From Dendrophyllia cribrosa (lineage: Eukaryota; Cnidaria; Anthozoa; Scleractinia; Dendrophylliidae), in NCBI GenBank assembly GCA_024195265.1, contig JAJLRJ010000008.1, forward strand, positions 21,434,958 through 21,498,957: a stretch of 64,000 bases of DNA, read 5' to 3'. The notes below the pieces were generated by a model, which saw only the letters and a program-made list of their open reading frames with translations, was not told the origin of the DNA and searched no databases. Position 1 is the first letter of the stretch; each line of letters begins with the position of its first letter. Both the position numbers and the translations under genes were made by a program. Shown here one piece after another: positions 37,777 to 50,100 of this stretch.

Positions 37777-38887
37777 CTTTCTTGAAAGGTAAGTCACTGA
37801 TACTTGTGTTTTGTCCCTCTTAACCAATATATCCAGAAAAAATTTCTTTTGAATTTGAATTTAAACACAAAGAACCTTTAAATCCCAACCAAACACAGCT
37901 TTTGAAATCAATTTTTGCCTCCTATAGCGTAGGTACATGTAGCTACATGTGTATATACAGCCAGTGGATGCCCTGTGCATTCAGTTTGAATTTTATTATG
38001 TCTACCTTGTACTGATTTTACCATAATTCATTGCAGATGACTTGTTACTAGAAGAGTTCCACCACACTGTTGGCCTCACAGGCATTTTAAGACTAGTTTT
38101 TAGACAATACACGTTTTTGTTTACCATGTATAGGCAACTGTGAGTTGTTCTTTTTTTTCTATACAACAAGCCCCCTGACAATAATTTGTGTTGATCGCAA
38201 ATGGAGCTTGAATCCTAGACATGGATTTAATTAGTTGAAGGTATCTGTTATCACAGTTTTTTCAGTCAGTTTCATTTGCAAGAACACAAATTTAACCAAA
38301 GCAGGCATTGTTTTCATTGTATTCAAATACTTGTTAGACGTGTTGAATACTACATGTAGTAACTGAAACACATTTTAATTCCTGTAATTCAGTTTTTGTT
38401 ATTCCTTTGTTTTCAGAAATATTTATTTATTCTTGATGCATTGATAGTAAAATCCTTCTTACTCTAACTAAAAAAATAATTAAGTTTTTTTAACTCTTAA
38501 TATTCTACATTGTAAGTAAAGCTTCCCCTCCTGGAAGTCATATTTTGTAATAATCCCTACCTTATCTCCCCAAAATGAAAGTACAGGTAGTAGTTTCTGA
38601 ATATGGAACAGTAAATTTTGAACTGACTGGTCAAAGAAGTCCTTCAGAGGTAGACTAGAGGTAGACTACAAATTTTCCTGCCTGGACCTACATGTAACCA
38701 TTCCATTGTAATTTCCAACAATATTTTCTGGATATAGATGTATTTGACTTCATAGAAAGCACACCAAGTTATCAAACTTTTTGCTGAGTAAGGTCAAGCT
38801 TTTCCTGCATAAAAAAAAACACTTTTTAAAAATGAATGAAAATTTGAGTGTAATTTAAATTTTATAATTTAAAATATCTCTCCTTTC

Positions 38888-38915
38888 TCTATGCCACTCC
38901 TTGACCGCCCACCCA

Positions 38916-38946
<31 letters not shown>

Positions 38947-39228
38947 CACCACCACCACCACCACCACCGCCGCCTATTGGCCCTCACCTCCACCTCCCAC
39001 GTACCATCACCCCACCCTGTCGATAACTGCCACTCCTTGCCCCCCCCCCTCCCCCCCCACCACCACCACCACTGCCTATTGGCCCTCACCTCCACCTCCC
39101 ACTTCCTCACCCCAAAGTACCATCACCCCACCCTGTCAAACGCACTCCCCTAATTTCCAATTACTACTAGTTTAAATTTTATAAATTAAAATATCCCTCC
39201 TTTCTCTATTCCCCCCCCCCCCCCCCCT
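38888..39228. repeat. C-rich low-complexity block with CCA repeats
   Basis: A 29-C run at about 38,919-38,947, CCA repeats and a second C-rich unit form a crude tandem duplication (CCTATTGGCCCTCACCTCCA occurs twice). A further C run lies near 39,211-39,227. Pro/Thr-rich frames here are spurious. Confidence 0.85.
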
Positions 39229-39989
39229 GCCTATTTTCTTTGCTCAAAATACTAGTGCTTTTACGTTAATAATCTTAACTTTGGTGTGCATTTACCGAGG
39301 TCTATAATGGAAGAGTTTTGGGCAAAAATGCCCTAAGTGAATATTGAGGCCAATTTTTTCACTGGGCGCCTGGTGGTTAATAGACTTTTGTGTTGTTTGA
39401 ACAAACATTTCAAAGTACGGCAACCAAGCAGAATGCAATGAACATCAACCAATGCAAAAATAAGTAAAACCTATCAAACTGGTTGTAAAGAATAACATTG
39501 ACATCATTCTTCTTAAAATAACTAAAACCTGTCCTTTCTTTAATAACGAGATTCTCTGCATTTTATTCATGAGAATAGATAAAGCGAGACTAACTTACGA
39601 CTCACCCACGTTAACGTATTAAACTTCAAACATCCCTACTATTACTCATATCGAACAAACTATAATTGTTTTTTATTTTTATAACGGGAGCCTATGCTCC
39701 TGTTAATAACGAACAGTTATTATTGACACTCGTTCCGACCAATTTTAAACTTGATTTAATATTGCAGCATCTAAATAAACTGTTTCAGTTGCATTGATTT
39801 ATCTGAATTAACCACTCGCTCTTTTGCTACTCTTTGGGATTGATCTTGCGTTTTTATTTACTGAGGCGTTCATACGATCTTTGTATTGCCATTGTTATCC
39901 TCACTGTGTATCCCCGTATCCCTATTCTCACTCCTCCATTTTACTAATACAGTCGAACCTCGCTGTAAGCGGACACTATCGGGACCAAG

Positions 39990-40140
39990 GTTGGGCAAAA
40001 GTGAACCTTTCGGAACGCCTCGCAGGATTGGCTAAGAAAACAATAGAACAAACAACACAACAATGGACCCTAGCCCTAAAAACAATAGAGGTGCACCTCA
40101 TCCAGGTCCAATGAAACTAGAGGTTCCGAAGAGGTGCACT
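39990..40140. repeat. Sequence shared with 59,270-59,460 (copy 1)
   Basis: GAAAACAATAGAACAAACAA and TCCAATGAAACTAGAGGTT are nearly identical to the second copy. In the minus-strand frame this copy has two stops where copy 2 is open. It may be a small transposon with GCAGCTCTT-like ends, or a segment duplicated with the SLCO genes. Confidence 0.6.
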
Positions 40141-41084
40141 ATTACTCCCAAGGTTGGGGGAAGATAGGGCAGTAGGGGGCGTATATGAATTACGATTTTG
40201 ACTCTGCTATCACGAGACATTCAATGTGAAGTAGTTTATTAAGGATCTAGGATGAGTCAGTCATTCGATTAATGTATCCTTTTGACATACTCTTTCTATT
40301 CTCCTGATCCTTATAAATTACATTTCACTTATCGTATTTCAAAAGTTCAAAAAAATTGTGCCACACAAGATATATACGAAAAACCACCATTTAGATGTGG
40401 TCAAAAAATGTGGAAACATAACTATTCCCCCTGTAAGTGCAGTGGCACTGGACCTCGAGGAAAGGTACAAAAACTGATAACATTAATGCTTCTTATAACG
40501 TTTCGTTTCCCTTTTCTTTCTAAGCCCCGATCTAATCGGGGCAAATGACGTAATGCCAGTTACGGCACGCATTGCGTGCAGGAGCTATTTTGAAAATGAC
40601 CAAAATGATATGAAATGGTGAAAACAACAAAACAGCGGGAGTAAACTCGCATAAATAACCCTTGCAGATATACGTTTTTTTCCCAAGGTATCCCATGACG
40701 GACGACACGCAAGTCTATATCGTACCGTCGGAATACATAATTTCTGACAAGTTCCTACGTAATTCAGTCGTCAAAAGTTACATTTATCGTCTATCTAAGG
40801 GATGTTGCTTTTGGTGTCACACAAATTTAACGCTAAAAAAAATACGGTAATTGACTGTCGCAGAGCGCAAGTAACGGACATTTCTTTTCAATGAAAAACG
40901 CAAGCTTTCCTGCCATACAAAATGAAAACAAGGGCACAGGACTCTTCAGGGACCCTCGGACATTTTCACTCCATATAACTGAACGTCTTACTGAACAATT
41001 ACTAGGCAAACAGACGTGCGAGTATGCATAAAATCCAAACGGCACTAAATGGACTAACTATATGACATTAAAAAGATCTATTTA

Positions 41085-41137
41085 CAATTTTTTTTTTTTT
41101 ATTTTGAGATTAAGCACTCTTGGGAGTTAAAGGGTTA
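41085..41137. mobile_element. MITE fragment, TTAACCCTTT family
   Basis: Only the right end (ACTCTTGGGAGTTAAAGGGTTAA-type) is present, with a short T-rich neighbour. Confidence 0.5.
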
Positions 41138-41165
41138 AATGCAAGCATCCAATGCAACTTTCAAT

Positions 41166-44100
41166 TTAAAACTTAGTTTCTTGTGCTGTGCCTCCATCGT
41201 TGTCGTGGTCTTCGTCGTCTTTGTTTTGACCTCGACTGAAAAACCACGCTAGGAAGAAAGCCGTGGTGATGATGAAATTGCACGTCGTAAAAACTCCAAT
41301 CACCACTAGTGCCAGTTCTTTGTGGCCATACTCCAGGCAAATTTTACCACACCTTGGAGAACAAAAAACTCTAATTAAAAAAGGTAAAGGCATGTAGGTT
41401 TAAACAGGGGCCTAGTTTAAACTTTTACCTTGTTCCTCAGTGATTTACAAAAAAAAAAAACGAAATAAAATTGATTCATAAATAGTCAACGTTAACTACA
41501 GAAAACAATGGATTTAGTGTCTGTTTAATTTCTATTGACTAACCGACTGACTGACATGTTCAGGGGCGGTTTCCTAAAATTTTAGATGTGGCCGATGGGC
41601 GCGTTAGTTAGAGGGGTCCGGAAAATTTTGATAATTTAAGTACTCTGAGGTACAATCTGGTGCATTATGGGCGCTCAAATTTGACAAATGCCTGGATCCC
41701 ATATTGAACAAGAAATGTTGAAATATTTAACAAAATGCAGTTGTGGTACGTTTGTGGTCAAACATGACTTCAGTCAACTCGAACCTTTTTTTACAAACGA
41801 AATCCAAGTAACCGAAGTGGTATGGCAGCTGATTAAACTAGAGTCATCCATTTCAAAATACCATCCGATAGACGTTTAAAAAAAAAATCCCAGACAAATG
41901 GGGGCCGCGGCCCCTCGGCACCTCCTCTAGATCTAAGTCATAAGACCGAAGTTTTTAACTTTGATAACGATGTTACATGAAAGGCGTCAGAGTTTCATTA
42001 TGATAGCGATTGCATTTGGGGTAGCTTCTTTGTCCATATTGGAGGAACCTGATCGGAGGCTAGACCAGGTTGGGCACATGCACGGATGACTTTTGTGGCG
42101 GGTTCTGCTGGCTAAAGAAGTTCTGCGCGCAAACTCTCCTTCTCCACAAAAGAGGAGTGCCAAAGACCGTCTGTGCAGCGGGACTGAGGTAATGATTCGA
42201 CAGTCATGAGCCATTCACTCACCCTCTTCATCCTACGTTGACCCAGAAAGTAAAAAAAAGGAGTTTTAAAACAACTTACTTTGTGTCCTCATGCGAGATG
42301 CAGGTTGTGTCCATCATTGCTGCTAGAATGAAAGGGCCGGGAATGCTTCCAAAAAGACTTCTCAGGTCCTGCTGCAGGCCTAATGCATATGAATGCAGAC
42401 CAGCTGGAGCGCTCCTTATTGTCGAGAAAAAGAAAGAGAAAAAGAATGTGTATATAGAATGTATGTATAACGCCGGAATATGTATATAGTCTATGTTATA
42501 GGGCGATCTTTGCTGACGTCATTGTTTTCATTTTGCTTCATAAGCATACGAATTTACATAGAGAAGGCACCGTGCTAAATACGAATTGACTTCCAAAGTT
42601 GAAAGAGCTTGTTAAACTTAGTAATTTTTGCAATTTTTAGCCTTTTTCATGCAACATTTAAGGAAATATCTGCTGTTAAAAACTATAAAATTGTTGAGAA
42701 TTTAGTTTTATCGACTGAGTCGATAAGGTAAATTGACCACCGTAAAAAGATTCAAATAGCTGACGTTTCGAGCGCTAGCCCTTCGTCGGAGCGAATCAAG
42801 GAATTGTGGGTAGTGTGTGGTTTTATATAGTAAGCGGTGGAGCTACGCTATTGGTGGAAATTTGGTGACGTGAAAAAGAAATGTAAATTAGTTGAATGAA
42901 AAGCGTTCGTTGATTCCGTGGGGTTTGAGAGTGCCGATTTGAAAGATGATTTTTTGTTCTAGGTTTTTACGGCTTTCTGTGTTACCCTGGTGTAGGGAAA
43001 GGCCGCAGATTGTCATGTGTTGTTTAGAATGGTTAGTAAGATTAAAATGGCGCGCGACTGGTTTGGATGCGTCTTTGTCATTTTTTTCAACGTCTCGGAG
43101 ATGTTCACGAAAACGGTCGCCCAGTCTCCTCCCTGTTTCGCCAATGTATATCTTTTTGCAAAAAGTACATGTTATGCAGTAGATAACATTTACGGAGGTG
43201 CATGTAAAACGATCAGTGATTTTAATAGATCGTTTGGGTCCTGTTATTTTGTCCGCGTTGTGAATGAAAGGACAAGTGTTACATCGTGTGCGTGTGCATT
43301 TGAAAGTTCCCGGTTTATCGTCAGATTTCAGTGCGCTCGTAACTAGAAAGTTGCCTATGTTTTTGTCACGTTTGAATGAAATTAGTGGGGGTTGTGAAAA
43401 AATTCTGCCAGTTTCGGGGTCGTTTTGGAGTAATTTGAAATTTTTTAAAATGATGCTTTTGACTTTTGACTTTTGATGACTTTTGACAGGGAGGAGACTG
43501 GGCGACCGTTTTCGTGAACATCTCCGAGACGTTGAAAAAAATGACAAAGACGCATCCAAACCAGTCGCGCGCCATTTTAATCTTACTAACCATTCTAAAC
43601 AACACATGACAATCTGCGGCCTTTCCCTACACCAGGGTAACACAGAAAGCCGTAAAAACCTAGAACAAAAAATCATCTTTCAAATCGGCACTCTCAAACC
43701 CCACGGAATCAACGAACGCTTTTCATTCAACTAATTTACATTTCTTTTTCACGTCACCAAATTTCCACCAATAGCGTAGCTCCACCGCTTACTATATAAA
43801 ACCACACACTACCCACAATTCCTTGATTCGCTCCGACGAAGGGCTAGCGCTCGAAACGTCAGCTATTTGAATCTTTTTACGGTGGTCAATTTACCTTATC
43901 GACTCAGTCGATAAAACTAAATTCTCGTGTTTCATCCCCCCACCGACGCAGCACCACAGTTTCTCTAGAAACTAACCCCATTCATTTATAAAATTGTTGG
44001 GTGGCAAAGTGCTAATGAGCCATACATTCTTTGTAAAATTTTGAGATTTTAAAACAGCATTACACGAAGTGTATCTAGTATATCGGGCTCAAAGTTCCAG

Positions 44101-47100
44101 AGAAAGTTAATTGTGCTATGCCCTTTCAATAGGTTAAGCCTAAAGAATACCGTTCAGAAGGACGTCGGACACCTTATTGAAACTTATATAACGGAGTAAC
44201 TGGTTAGCTTTCAGTTGATGTTATGGGTAGCAGTTTATATAGTTAAATTTAGGCCTGAACAACCCGAGAAGCTAGGTGGTACAGTGGTATAGTGGTACGG
44301 TAGGGTATCTAAGCCTAAGGCTAGCTGAGATCACAGGTTCAATCCTGAGTGGGGGATTTCAGATTTTCTTTTTTACACTTAAAAAATTATTGAAAATAAA
44401 ATAAGTGTCGACATTACGTTATATAAGTCTTAATAAGGTGTCCGACGTCCTTCTGAACGGTATTCTTTAGGCACAACCCTTTCAATATTCAGTGTTGATT
44501 TTTTTGTAGCTAGGTGAGAGAATGAGGCGTATATGCTAATGAGGCAAAAATGGTAAACAAAGATTCCCCTATTGATGGAGAGCTCGGACAAGCATACACA
44601 AGCAGCATAATCTAGTCTTATACCCCATTCACACCAACGCTTAAACATGTTTAAATGTTGTTTAGTTTAAAACAGGTTTAGAAAAATACCTTCTAACCTC
44701 CCGTAATATTTGGAGTGAAATCTTTACTAAAAGAAACTTTATTGACTTTATTACCATTCCAGGTAGTTTGAGTCATATACATTTCAAAACGTTCAAGATA
44801 GAGGCTAAAACGTAGTTAAACTAAACAACATTTAAACATGTTTAACCGTTGGTGTGAATGGGGCATTAGTAGATTTTGGTCTCAAAATTTTATTGATTTG
44901 TTTTTGTATTTTTATTATATTTTAGATAGTTAGGTGTCCCCTATTAGCAGTGTGGAATTCCCTCTGCTAGATTTTGACTGACACGTTAATAAAGTCATTA
45001 TTATTATTATATCACAAGATAAAAGACTGAGTGAGACAAGACAAACGTGGCTCCAACCTCGTTCCCAGGGCCTTCTTCGCCGCTTTGTTCAAATTCAAAA
45101 TGGCGGGTCGGTTGGAGAAGACCGCTGGTCAAGGCTGCCAAAATACTCCAAGAATCCTGGCGTATATTGTCGCGTAAAATATAATGAAATGTCTTCGTTT
45201 CGTTTGAACAACGGTTTCAGATTACCAGAAAACAAACATGGCCGTCAATCACTGGAAATAACCTCTGAAAACACCATTTCATCGTGTGTCACGTGACAAA
45301 ATACTCCAGGATTCTTGGAGTATTTTGGCAGCCTTGTCCAGGGTCTTCTTCGCCCGACCCGCCATTTTGAATTTGAACAAAGCGGAGGAGGCCCTGGGGA
45401 CGAGGTTGACGTGGCTCTTGCCCAAAAGTCAACAATAGTTTGTTTGTATGGGAACGCAAAAGGATTTGAAGCGGTTATCGACTTTAAAACACAACACCAC
45501 TGACAGGAAAAAGTCACGTTTGCCATATCGTGAACTTGATAGCTGGCCGCTTATACTTTATTGTAATGAAAACACCTTTTTTCGAGCATTGAAGTATGCG
45601 CGACACCGTTTCGCAACAGATAAATTAAAAGCCGGATTTGCTATGTGGAAACTAAGGTCCTTCTTGAAGTTAAAAAGGATAGAAAATACTCACACGAATT
45701 TCGTGATGTATCTATTTGTGTCTTTTCTTGTTTTGGAATTATTGAACTGGAATTAAAACTACGCAAGAAACAAATAGATACGCCATAGAGTTCGGAAAGT
45801 TTAAAACAGTTTCCCAGACGTGATAAGGTTAAATATTATACGGATAGCAATTTTTAAAAAAGCCTTATGTAATCCGCCAAAACACTGAGAGGAATTGAAA
45901 GTTAAGATGAAACGTTTTTGCAAATACTCTCCGTTTTTAATCACAGTTTATGATCAATTGTACTTTTAGTTTCTCAAAACCAGTCATTTGGTACTGGGAT
46001 TGTTTTCCGAACATTTTCATAAATATCCCTGCCGCCTGTCTTTCTTAAATGTCGCGTGGGGAGGAGCCCTTTGTATATTGGGAATGAAGGAAATTTTTTA
46101 AATACCTTAGTGTAACTATTACTGTGGCAGTATCATTTAGAAACATCACTGCAACGACAACACACACTACAAGCAAAAACCACCATGGTTTGAACCCGCA
46201 ATCCCATTGACACGCAACCTCTGTTACTTTTCCACGGAATTCGACGTATTTGCAGTTTTTGTAAAACGTAGAATTCTGCGAAAAGCAAAAAAAGAGCAAC
46301 ACTATCGATCGATTACAAAGAACACAAACGAAAAATTGAGAATGATGATTTTTCACAAGTTGTATACCTCAGTACTCATTACCTACCTTATAGTTATAGC
46401 CTTCGATTTCACAACCCTCATAACAGGATGAGAAGTTGGTTCGCTGCTCCACACCAGAACAAACAGCTGATATCGGCGTCATTTCGGTGCAGTTACAGGC
46501 CTGACTGAAATTGTTGAGTTGGACTGAAGACGGGCTGTGACGGGGAAAGGACAAACTGCATCAATATATCAATATTGCTAGCATACGTAGTACCTGTTCA
46601 GCTTTAATACAAACTACTTACCCCGCCAGGTTTACCAATGATCACTTAATTCCCTGGAGAGTGCCAAATATTTTGTTGTTGTAAAATTGTTACCCCTTAT
46701 AGGAAAGGGAACCGTAGAAAAAAAAAAATTCTCAAGTATTGCTCGACTTCATTTAATTAAGTAATAATGTAATACTGCGTGTTTGTATGTTTGTATTTGA
46801 ATTTTTAATCCCAAACGTCATACTCGTGTTCATAAAGCCTGTAAAACAGGTGCGCAACTAATTACATAGCGCGTTAAATGTTAAAAGGTACATAGAGCGG
46901 TTTTCAATTGAGTGCCAAAGTATTTACTCTGACCAATCACAACAGAGGCAGACAATCCAATGAACCAATCACAACTCGAAGCAAATACATTTAACGTGCG
47001 CCAAGCGCGGGAAAACGCGTGTGAGCAAGTCACGATTAATTTTGGTCTTACTTCTGATTGGTCGAGAAAGTGGCGCGAAACTTTTTGGCCAGTCACAATG

Positions 47101-50100
47101 CGTAGTAATGCAAACCAAAGCAATAGCGTAATTACTTTCAACACAATTGAAAATCGCTTTAAAATTATCATCATTAACTTACAAAGTATCACATTTGATG
47201 TAGAGGTGACTGGAAACAACTAGGCTCACAGCTGCAGTAATAAAACACATCTTGGCCGCGCCCGTCTGGTTCAAGTTAAGTCGTTTGTTGATGTAGGCTC
47301 CTAGAAAAGGATTGCGGCGCTGTGAAACTGCTTTTGAATTCTTACCGAATTCTTGCTGATAGAAAGTTAAAGTGCACCTAACCCCAAAATTGTTTTTTCA
47401 CTTAATCAACTCTATGTACGTGGAAAAGTTAAATATTGCTTGTTTTTAACGTTGCGTTAGTGAATTATAGAGGTTTGAATTTCACGGTTGGAAAATTTTG
47501 ATTGAAATTCGGCCAAGTTTTTTTGATACAAAATCTCTTCGTGAGTTTTTATCTTATTGGCCTCAAATTTTTCCCAATAACAGATATTCTCATGGTCTAT
47601 GGTTTGTTCTTTTTGTTTTTTCAGTTTTCGGTATTTTTGGCGGGAAAGTGACGTCACGAATATTGGACCAAAACTCAAATTTTACATTTTGATACATTTA
47701 ATGGCAGCTGCTGAAAGAGCAAGTTCAAACAAGTTAAAAACCGAAGAGATAACTAAAATATCTTGATTCAGTCAAGAGATATCATTAGTTGAAATTTGCA
47801 TTTGTGCTATTTTTAGTAACAAAATGGCGGGAATTTTGAAATTCAAACAATTATATCTCTTGACTGAATCAAGATATTTTAGTTATCTCTTCGGTTTTTA
47901 ACTTGTTTGAGCTTGCTCTTTCAGCAGCAGCCATTAAATGTATCAAAATGTAAAATTTGAGTTTTGGTCCAGTATTCGTGACGTCACTTTCCCGCCAAAA
48001 ATACCGAAAACTGAAAAAACAAAAAGAACAAACCATAGACCATGAGAATATCTGTTATTGGGAAAAATTTGAGGCCAATAGGATAAAAACTCACGAAGAG
48101 ATTTTGTATCAAAAAACTTGGCCGAATTTCGATCAAAAATTTCCAACCGTGTTTACAAAATGTTAATACGATGACGTCAAATCAAGACTCGTTTATTATA
48201 CAACTACTTGTTTCCACCTCCAAGTAATATAATTTTTACAAATCAATTGAATATTAACAGTTTTTATTTAGTATTTCTTAAATTGATTATCCTTAAGCTG
48301 TGAACTGCGTATTGTAAATTGAAGTAGAAATAATGGTAAAGTCTAGATTTGACGTCATCTAATTAGCATTTTGTAAATTCAAATCTCTATAACTCACTAA
48401 CGCGACGTTAAAAACAAGAAATATTTCACTATTCGACTTTTCAACGTACATTGAGTTGATTAAAAGAAAACGAAATTGGGGGTTAGCTGCACTTTGAATG
48501 TTCTTCTATAAGACACGCAGTTTTAGCAGTTTTGTCCAATTATATGAAAAAATAATCTTATGTTATTGATATAAGCAGATGTGCTTACAGGGCCGGTAAG
48601 CAACTTTAATGCTTGCAAGAGACGGATCTCCTGCTTTATCCAGACACTGCGGCATTTGTGACACTGCATTTGTGTTTTGCAATTCTTTTCCCTCATGCCA
48701 TGGTGATGCCAAGTCGGGAAAGGGGAAGCATTTATTTACACTACTGCAATTTTTTCACACGATGGGGGGCTTGTGTACCTCAAGTACCCTGTGAGCTATA
48801 CCGCTCAAGCCTCGGCACGTTTAACCAAGCCGGGCAGGATACAGGAGAGAGATCAGACGAAAAGAAGCACTTGGCCCTTCAGGTTGGGGATTGAGCGTGG
48901 GGCTAACAACCCCACCCCGGAAAACAATATCCTGTCACAGAAACTGCAACAGGCGGTCTTATGTTCCAGCTGAGACGAAGAGGATCAGTTAGTTAGTTGG
49001 TACTATTTTTAACCGAGCTTTGTCAAAACTTTTGTTTAAACCAATCAGAACGCAATCTGGTTCCCAGAGCCCGCGTTACCCTTGTCCCTCGTTGCCGTTT
49101 CCGCTGGACAAGGGAAACGCGGACTCTGGCAACGAGATTGATCAGAACGCGAACAGTATCTTAATTATTTTATATAATTCAACGAACTTCTCTGGTCATA
49201 CTTTTTCTTTCATACATGGATAGCCTTCATGTAATTATTATGCTCACCAGTGCATGTGATATACCTACCAATCATGTTTCCAAGAAAGGCCGCAACTGTG
49301 GTCGCTGAGCCCATCAGTAATACAGCTTGGCCGGGGGGTACATAGTACTGAAACTCGAATATTTTTGCCCCAAGCCCATTGATGCAAAAGATTAAGAAAC
49401 CCTCAGTACAGAAGGCTATTGTCACAAAGACGAACGGGAGACGAGAAAACACCAGTTTTGTGGCTTTTGGCAGATGTACGAGTCTGGTATATCCAGCATT
49501 ATTGTTTGAAGACTGAAAAGAAAAGCGAAAGGAAATTATTAGGCGTCTATTTCAGGGCATAATTTTTCATTGACCGACTATGGCAGTTCAAGACCGGGAT
49601 CATAATAAAACGTCTCGGTGGCAAAAATACAAGTATTTGTAAGCAGTTTTATCGTTGGAAATAAGGTCATCATCTGAGAACCGGAGCATGCATGGTAAGA
49701 GAGATCCTGGGTGTTTCTTGGTGTTGCGGAAACTATTGTTGGTTAGCTATTGTGTTGTGGTGTGGGTATTGTTTATTTTCTTTTGAATCTTTTGTTTTAC
49801 GTCATTTGGTGATCGCAACACCAAGAAACTGCCGAGATCCTGGACAACCAGCAAAAACAATGGTAAATATGATGATTGAACATGCTGGAGTAGAGAGAAA
49901 GGGGGAGCTGGCCTGTCTTATGACAGACCCTGATGTGTGGAGTGTCAGGCACCGTGCCCGACATAAGTCTCATCACTTAGCTCGAAGGAGCTGAACTGAA
50001 CGGAACTGTCGGTAGACATTAGTATTTTGCCTTCACTACACAACCGAACACACTCAAAGGTTGAGGCATGGGCGCGTTGGTCAGCCAGGCCCAAGATAGA

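Larger units (their letters stand above)
37789..41165. other. Intergenic DNA between SRSF3-like gene and SLCO paralog A
   Basis: Contains the likely 3' UTR exon of the SRSF3-like gene near 38,037, C-rich tracts (38,919-39,230), and a sequence at about 39,990-40,140 that is also found downstream of SLCO paralog B. The frames at 40,282-40,548 and 40,662-41,045 have no recognisable motif. Confidence 0.5.

Noticed and set aside
42946..43346. Plus-strand frames opposite the Penelope coding region
   Set aside because: They are antisense shadows of the GIY-YIG frame and appear twice because of the inverted duplication.
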